In this document: one piece after another, positions 33,452 to 36,465 of the stretch
Layout of the letters: each line of letters begins with the position of its first letter
Numbering within the stretch: position 1 is the stretch's first letter
NCBI RefSeq assembly: GCF_009764645.1
Contig: NZ_RWIM01000007.1
Coordinates: 1 to 36,465 of the forward strand
Length of the DNA: 36,465 nt
Reading direction: 5' to 3'
From: Pseudomonas sp. PB106
GTDB taxonomy: Bacteria; Pseudomonadota; Gammaproteobacteria; Pseudomonadales; Pseudomonadaceae
Translations under genes and position numbers: made by a program
Notes under the pieces: model-generated
Told to the model about the DNA's origin: nothing
Database searches by the model: none
What the model saw: the letters and a program-made list of their open reading frames with translations, nothing else

Positions 33452-35899
33452 ATGCTGTTGTTGTGGATACTGGTTTTGCTGGTCGGCGTGGCGTATCTCG
33501 CCCACCGGCGTGTTTCCCCTCTGCCCGCGTTGGGCATCGTTGCCGTCTACCTCTTGGCCATGGGTATTTTCAGTCACGCACCGGGCTGGCTGCTGCTGGT
33601 GTTCTGGGTCGTGCTGGCCGTAGTCGCCGCGCCATTGCTACTGCCTGACCTGCGCCGCAAACATTTCACCGCGCCCCTGTTCAACTGGTTCCAGAAAACC
33701 CTGCCGCCGATGTCGCAGACCGAGCGCGACGCGATCGATGCCGGCACCGTCTGGTGGGATGGCGAGCTGTTCAGCGGCCGTCCGGACTGGGACAAACTGC
33801 TGGCCTATCCGAAGGTGCAACTGACTGACGAAGAACAGGCGTTCATTGACGGCCCGACCGAAGAACTCTGCGCCATGGTCACCGACTGGCAGATCGGCCA
33901 GTCGATGGACCTGCCGCCCGAAGCCTGGACGCACATCAAGGAACACGGCTTTTTTGCCCTGATCATTCCGAAAGAATTTGGCGGTAAAGGCTTCTCGGCC
34001 TATGCCCACTCGCAAGTGGCGATGAAACTCGCGACCCGCAGCGGCGACCTCGCCTCCACCGTGATGGTGCCCAACTCCCTCGGCCCGGCCGAACTGTTGC
34101 TGCATTACGGCACCGATGAACAACGCAATCACTACCTGCCACGCCTGGCTCGCGGCGACGACATCCCGTGCTTCGCCCTCACCGGCCCGCTTGCCGGCTC
34201 CGATGCCGGGGCGATGCCCGACACCGGGATCATCTGCAAAGGTCAGTGGGAAGGTCAGGAAGTCATTGGCCTGCGCCTGAACTGGGAAAAGCGCTACATC
34301 ACCCTCGGCCCCGTGGCCACCCTGCTCGGTCTGGCGTTCAAGGCGTATGACCCGGAGCACCTGCTGGGTGACAAGGAGGACCTCGGCATCAGTCTGGCGC
34401 TGATTCCGACCGATACCGACGGTGTCGAGATCGGTCGTCGTCACTTGCCTCTGGGCGCGGCGTTCATGAACGGCCCGAACTCGGGCAAAGACGTGTTCAT
34501 TCCGCTGGACTACCTGATCGGCGGCCAAGAGATGCTCGGCAAAGGCTGGATGATGCTGATGAACTGCCTGTCGGTCGGGCGTTCGATTTCGCTGCCGGCA
34601 GTCGGCACCGGTGCGGCCAAGTTCACCAGTCTGGTCACCGGCCAATACGCGCAGATTCGTGAGCAATTCAACGTACCGCTGTCGGCGTTCGAAGGCATTC
34701 AGGAAGCCATGGCACGCATCGGCGGCAACGCGTGGATGATGGACGCCGCACGAATGCTCACCGCCAACGCGGTCGATCTGGGCGAGAAACCCTCGGTGCT
34801 GTCGGCCATCCTCAAATACCACCTGACCGAACGCGGTCGCGAATGCATCAGCCACGCCATGGACGTGCATGGCGGCAAGGCGATCATCATGGGCCCGAAC
34901 AACTACCTCGGGCGCAGCTGGAACGGTGCACCGATTTTCATCACCGTGGAAGGCGCGAACATTCTCTCGCGCAACCTGATGATCTTCGGTCAGGGCGCGA
35001 TTCGTTGCCATCCATTCGTGCTCAAGGAAATGGCCCTCGCCGGTCGCGAGGACAAGGATCAGGCGCTGAAAGAGTTCGATGGCCTGCTGCTCAAGCACAT
35101 CGGTTTTGCCGTGAGCAACGCCGCCAGCACGCTGGTGCTGAACCTGGGTTTCGGCCACTTCGAACGTGCGCCGGGCGACAAGATCAGCCAAGGCTACTTC
35201 CGTGCACTCAATCGTCAGGCTGCGGCATTCGCCATGCTGGCTGACTTCAGCATGATGCTGCTCGGTGGCGAGTTGAAACGCCGCGAGCGTCTGTCGGCAC
35301 GCCTGGGTGATGTTTTGAGCAATCTGTATCTGGCGTCCGCCGCGCTCAAGCGTTATCACGACCTGGACTCGCCAGCGTACATGGAGCCATTGTTCCGCTG
35401 GGCGATGGAAGAAAGCCTCGGTCAGTCGGAACGGGCGCTGGATGAATTGCTGAGCAACTTCCCGAACAAAGTGTTCGGCTGCCTGCTGCGGGTGATCGTG
35501 TTCCCGTTTGGTCGTCGTCACAAAGGCCCGTCGGACAAACTCGGCGCCGAGGTGGCTGGCGTAATCGGTCGCGCCAAGGGCGATCCGGCGCTGGAAGAAC
35601 TGCTTGCCGGCTGCTATCGCCCGCAATCGGCAGACGATGCGGTGGGTGCGCTGCAGCACGCCAGCGATCTGCTGAACGCTGCGCAACCGTTGCACAAGAA
35701 GCTGCACACCTCGCTGAAAAGCGGTCAGGTCAAACCAACCGCAGGCGAACACGCCATCGACGCGGCGCTGGAGGCTGGTGTGCTGCAACCGGTGGAAGCG
35801 CAAAGTCTGCGTGATGCCGAAGCGGCGCGACGCAAGGTGATCGATGTCGATGATTTCGACAAAGAAGAGCTGACACAGGCAGAGGGCAAAGTCCGCTGA
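33452..35899 (+). CDS. fadE: Acyl-CoA dehydrogenase FadE
   Basis: FadE performs the first oxidation of fatty acyl-CoA in beta-oxidation, using FAD. The 815-residue protein is the large membrane-associated type, almost the same length as E. coli FadE. Two or three N-terminal hydrophobic helices (residues 1-20, 27-45, 50-68) precede the acyl-CoA dehydrogenase domains, with CFALTGPLAGSDAG near 238, GRSISLPAVGTGAAK near 374 and the EGANILSRNLMIFGQGAIRCHP segment near 503-524, followed by the FadE-specific C-terminal region. ATG at 33452 follows GGAGG by 7 nt. Pseudomonads have several FadE paralogues; chain-length preference cannot be told. A GntR-type palindrome lies upstream. Confidence 0.94.
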   Translation: MLLLWILVLLVGVAYLAHRRVSPLPALGIVAVYLLAMGIFSHAPGWLLLVFWVVLAVVAAPLLLPDLRRKHFTAPLFNWFQKTLPPMSQTERDAIDAGTVWWDGELFSGRPDWDKLLAYPKVQLTDEEQAFIDGPTEELCAMVTDWQIGQSMDLPPEAWTHIKEHGFFALIIPKEFGGKGFSAYAHSQVAMKLATRSGDLASTVMVPNSLGPAELLLHYGTDEQRNHYLPRLARGDDIPCFALTGPLAGSDAGAMPDTGIICKGQWEGQEVIGLRLNWEKRYITLGPVATLLGLAFKAYDPEHLLGDKEDLGISLALIPTDTDGVEIGRRHLPLGAAFMNGPNSGKDVFIPLDYLIGGQEMLGKGWMMLMNCLSVGRSISLPAVGTGAAKFTSLVTGQYAQIREQFNVPLSAFEGIQEAMARIGGNAWMMDAARMLTANAVDLGEKPSVLSAILKYHLTERGRECISHAMDVHGGKAIIMGPNNYLGRSWNGAPIFITVEGANILSRNLMIFGQGAIRCHPFVLKEMALAGREDKDQALKEFDGLLLKHIGFAVSNAASTLVLNLGFGHFERAPGDKISQGYFRALNRQAAAFAMLADFSMMLLGGELKRRERLSARLGDVLSNLYLASAALKRYHDLDSPAYMEPLFRWAMEESLGQSERALDELLSNFPNKVFGCLLRVIVFPFGRRHKGPSDKLGAEVAGVIGRAKGDPALEELLAGCYRPQSADDAVGALQHASDLLNAAQPLHKKLHTSLKSGQVKPTAGEHAIDAALEAGVLQPVEAQSLRDAEAARRKVIDVDDFDKEELTQAEGKVR

Positions 35900-35922
35900 T
35901 CCTGACAGGCATGTCAATGCTC

Positions 35923-35947
35923 GCGCGGGAGCTTTATACTCCCGCGC
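35923..35947 (+). promoter_or_regulatory. Palindrome enclosing a -10 box before the last gene
   Basis: GCGCGGGAG and CTCCCGCGC form a perfect 9-bp inverted repeat around CTTTATA, and TATACT (35935-35940), a good -10 box, spans the loop and right arm. No clear -35 box is 16-18 nt upstream. It could be a repressor site over a promoter, or a hairpin in a fadE read-through transcript; it lacks the T run of a terminator. Confidence 0.45.
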
Positions 35948-35973
35948 CCGTTTTGCTCTTGAGGACTTATCTC

Positions 35974-36381
35974 GTGTCCAACCTCGTTGCCGACCATCTT
36001 GTTTTGCTCGACCACCTGCGCAGTATTCTGGTCGCCGTAGGTGAGGCGGATCAGGTTCCCGAAGAAAGCCATGCCTTGTTTCTGGAGCGCTTCGACGAAT
36101 TGCTGGCATCCTTGCCGATCGATCCGATCGAAAGCCAATACCTGGGCCAGGACATCCTGACTCAAGTGATTTCTCGCTACCCGCAAATTGCCCACCTGAT
36201 CCCACGGGATCTGCTGTGGTTCTTCGCTGGCGACTGCCTGCACTACCTGTCCGATGAAGAAATCGACCTGTATCAGGCGCTGGAAGAACGTCGCTACGAA
36301 GCCGAACAGAACGACGAACCGTTCGACTGGAATCAGGAAAAACAACTGATGGCGATGTCCGCTCAGGACAGCAAGCACTGA
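35974..36381 (+). CDS. Conserved hypothetical protein, PA2817 family-like
   Basis: The 135-residue, acidic, soluble protein has no signal peptide or membrane segment and no catalytic motif that I recognise. Features are a leucine-rich helical start (ADHLVLLDHLRSILVAVG), LFLERFDELLASLP near 32-45, LIPRDLLWFFAGDCLHYLSDEE near 72-93 and a charged C-terminus. GTG at 35974 is chosen because GAGGA lies 8 nt before it. I recall a family named after P. aeruginosa PA2817 that sits near the fadE homologue PA2815, and this fits, but no function is known to me. It may be co-transcribed with fadE (74 nt gap) or use its own promoter. Confidence 0.8.
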   Translation: MSNLVADHLVLLDHLRSILVAVGEADQVPEESHALFLERFDELLASLPIDPIESQYLGQDILTQVISRYPQIAHLIPRDLLWFFAGDCLHYLSDEEIDLYQALEERRYEAEQNDEPFDWNQEKQLMAMSAQDSKH

Positions 36382-36398
36382 TTCAGTTTGTTGGTTGA

Positions 36399-36465
36399 AG
36401 ATCAAAAGATCGCAGCCTTCGGCAGCTCCTGCATTGACCGCGTATGTAGGAGCTGCCGAAGGCTG
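36399..36465. repeat. REP inverted pair (REPIN), tails inward, cut by window end
   Basis: AAGATCAAAAGATCGCAGCC with TTCGGCAGCTCCTGCA, a short spacer and then TATGTAGGAGCTGCCGAAGG CTG (two blocks) form the same inward pair as at 17611. The second arm is cut by the end of the window. It starts 17 nt after the stop codon of the preceding gene. Confidence 0.9.

Noticed and set aside
33638..36205. 855-codon open frame on the minus strand opposite fadE
   Set aside because: It is an antisense shadow produced by GC-rich codon use; the protein has no recognisable domain and is dominated by His, Gln and Arg, while the plus-strand FadE is unmistakable.

Overview
This is a chromosomal window from a Pseudomonas, most likely of the P. 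fluorescens / P. koreensis group. The evidence is the high GC content, the protein families (RNase E with REER repeats, orphan PilZ, an 815-residue FadE), a gene order that I recall matching two blocks of P. aeruginosa, and five copies of the REP family with the core GGCTGCGATCTTTTGATC and tail GTAGGAGCTGCC. It is mostly core housekeeping DNA. I see no phage, transposase, integron, CRISPR array, rRNA gene or intact tRNA gene.

Layout. Bases 60-10237 (minus strand) form a long fatty-acid, cell-envelope and replication cluster, read yceD-rpmF-plsX-fabD-fabG-acpP-fabF-pabC-mltG-tmk-holB-pilZ-tatD. It starts at a perfect-consensus sigma70 promoter that leaves yceD almost leaderless, and it is subdivided by an acpP promoter and an acpP-fabF terminator. 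The nucleotide-sanitising gene maf (plus strand) diverges from it. Bases 11008-13630 (minus) hold rluC-HAD phosphatase-sppA, diverging from rne (plus). rne has a predicted leader of about 636 nt and encodes a 1072-residue RNase E with a long scaffold domain.

Bases 17705-22063 (minus) are the only clearly accessory block: a four-gene, fully overlapping operon for a Tat-exported molybdenum hydroxylase (iron-sulphur subunit, molybdopterin subunit) and its maturation factors (XdhC, MocA-like cytidylyltransferase). It lies between rne and murB and is bordered by repeats on both sides. Bases 22378-29233 (minus) return to core genes: comEC-exbB-exbD-lpxK-Trm112-kdsB-low-molecular-weight phosphatase-murB, several of which build lipid A, Kdo and peptidoglycan. 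A small DUF2062 gene diverges from comEC.

After a REP pair at 29947-30025 comes a second block: a transglutaminase-like protein, a glutathione S-transferase and an ABC-2 exporter (ATPase and permease) on the minus strand, diverging from fadE and a small conserved hypothetical gene on the plus strand. A GntR/FadR-type palindrome lies between the divergent genes, upstream of fadE.

No wholly new multi-gene system is visible. The most interesting items are regulatory: near-leaderless yceD and rluC, the rne leader with a strong hairpin next to an SD-less start codon, an inverted repeat overlapping the acpP promoter, a palindrome around the -10 box of the last gene, a structured element with a tRNA T-arm-like segment upstream of the ABC ATPase gene, and a REP that supplies the tatD stop codon. 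All promoter, operator and structure calls were made by eye.
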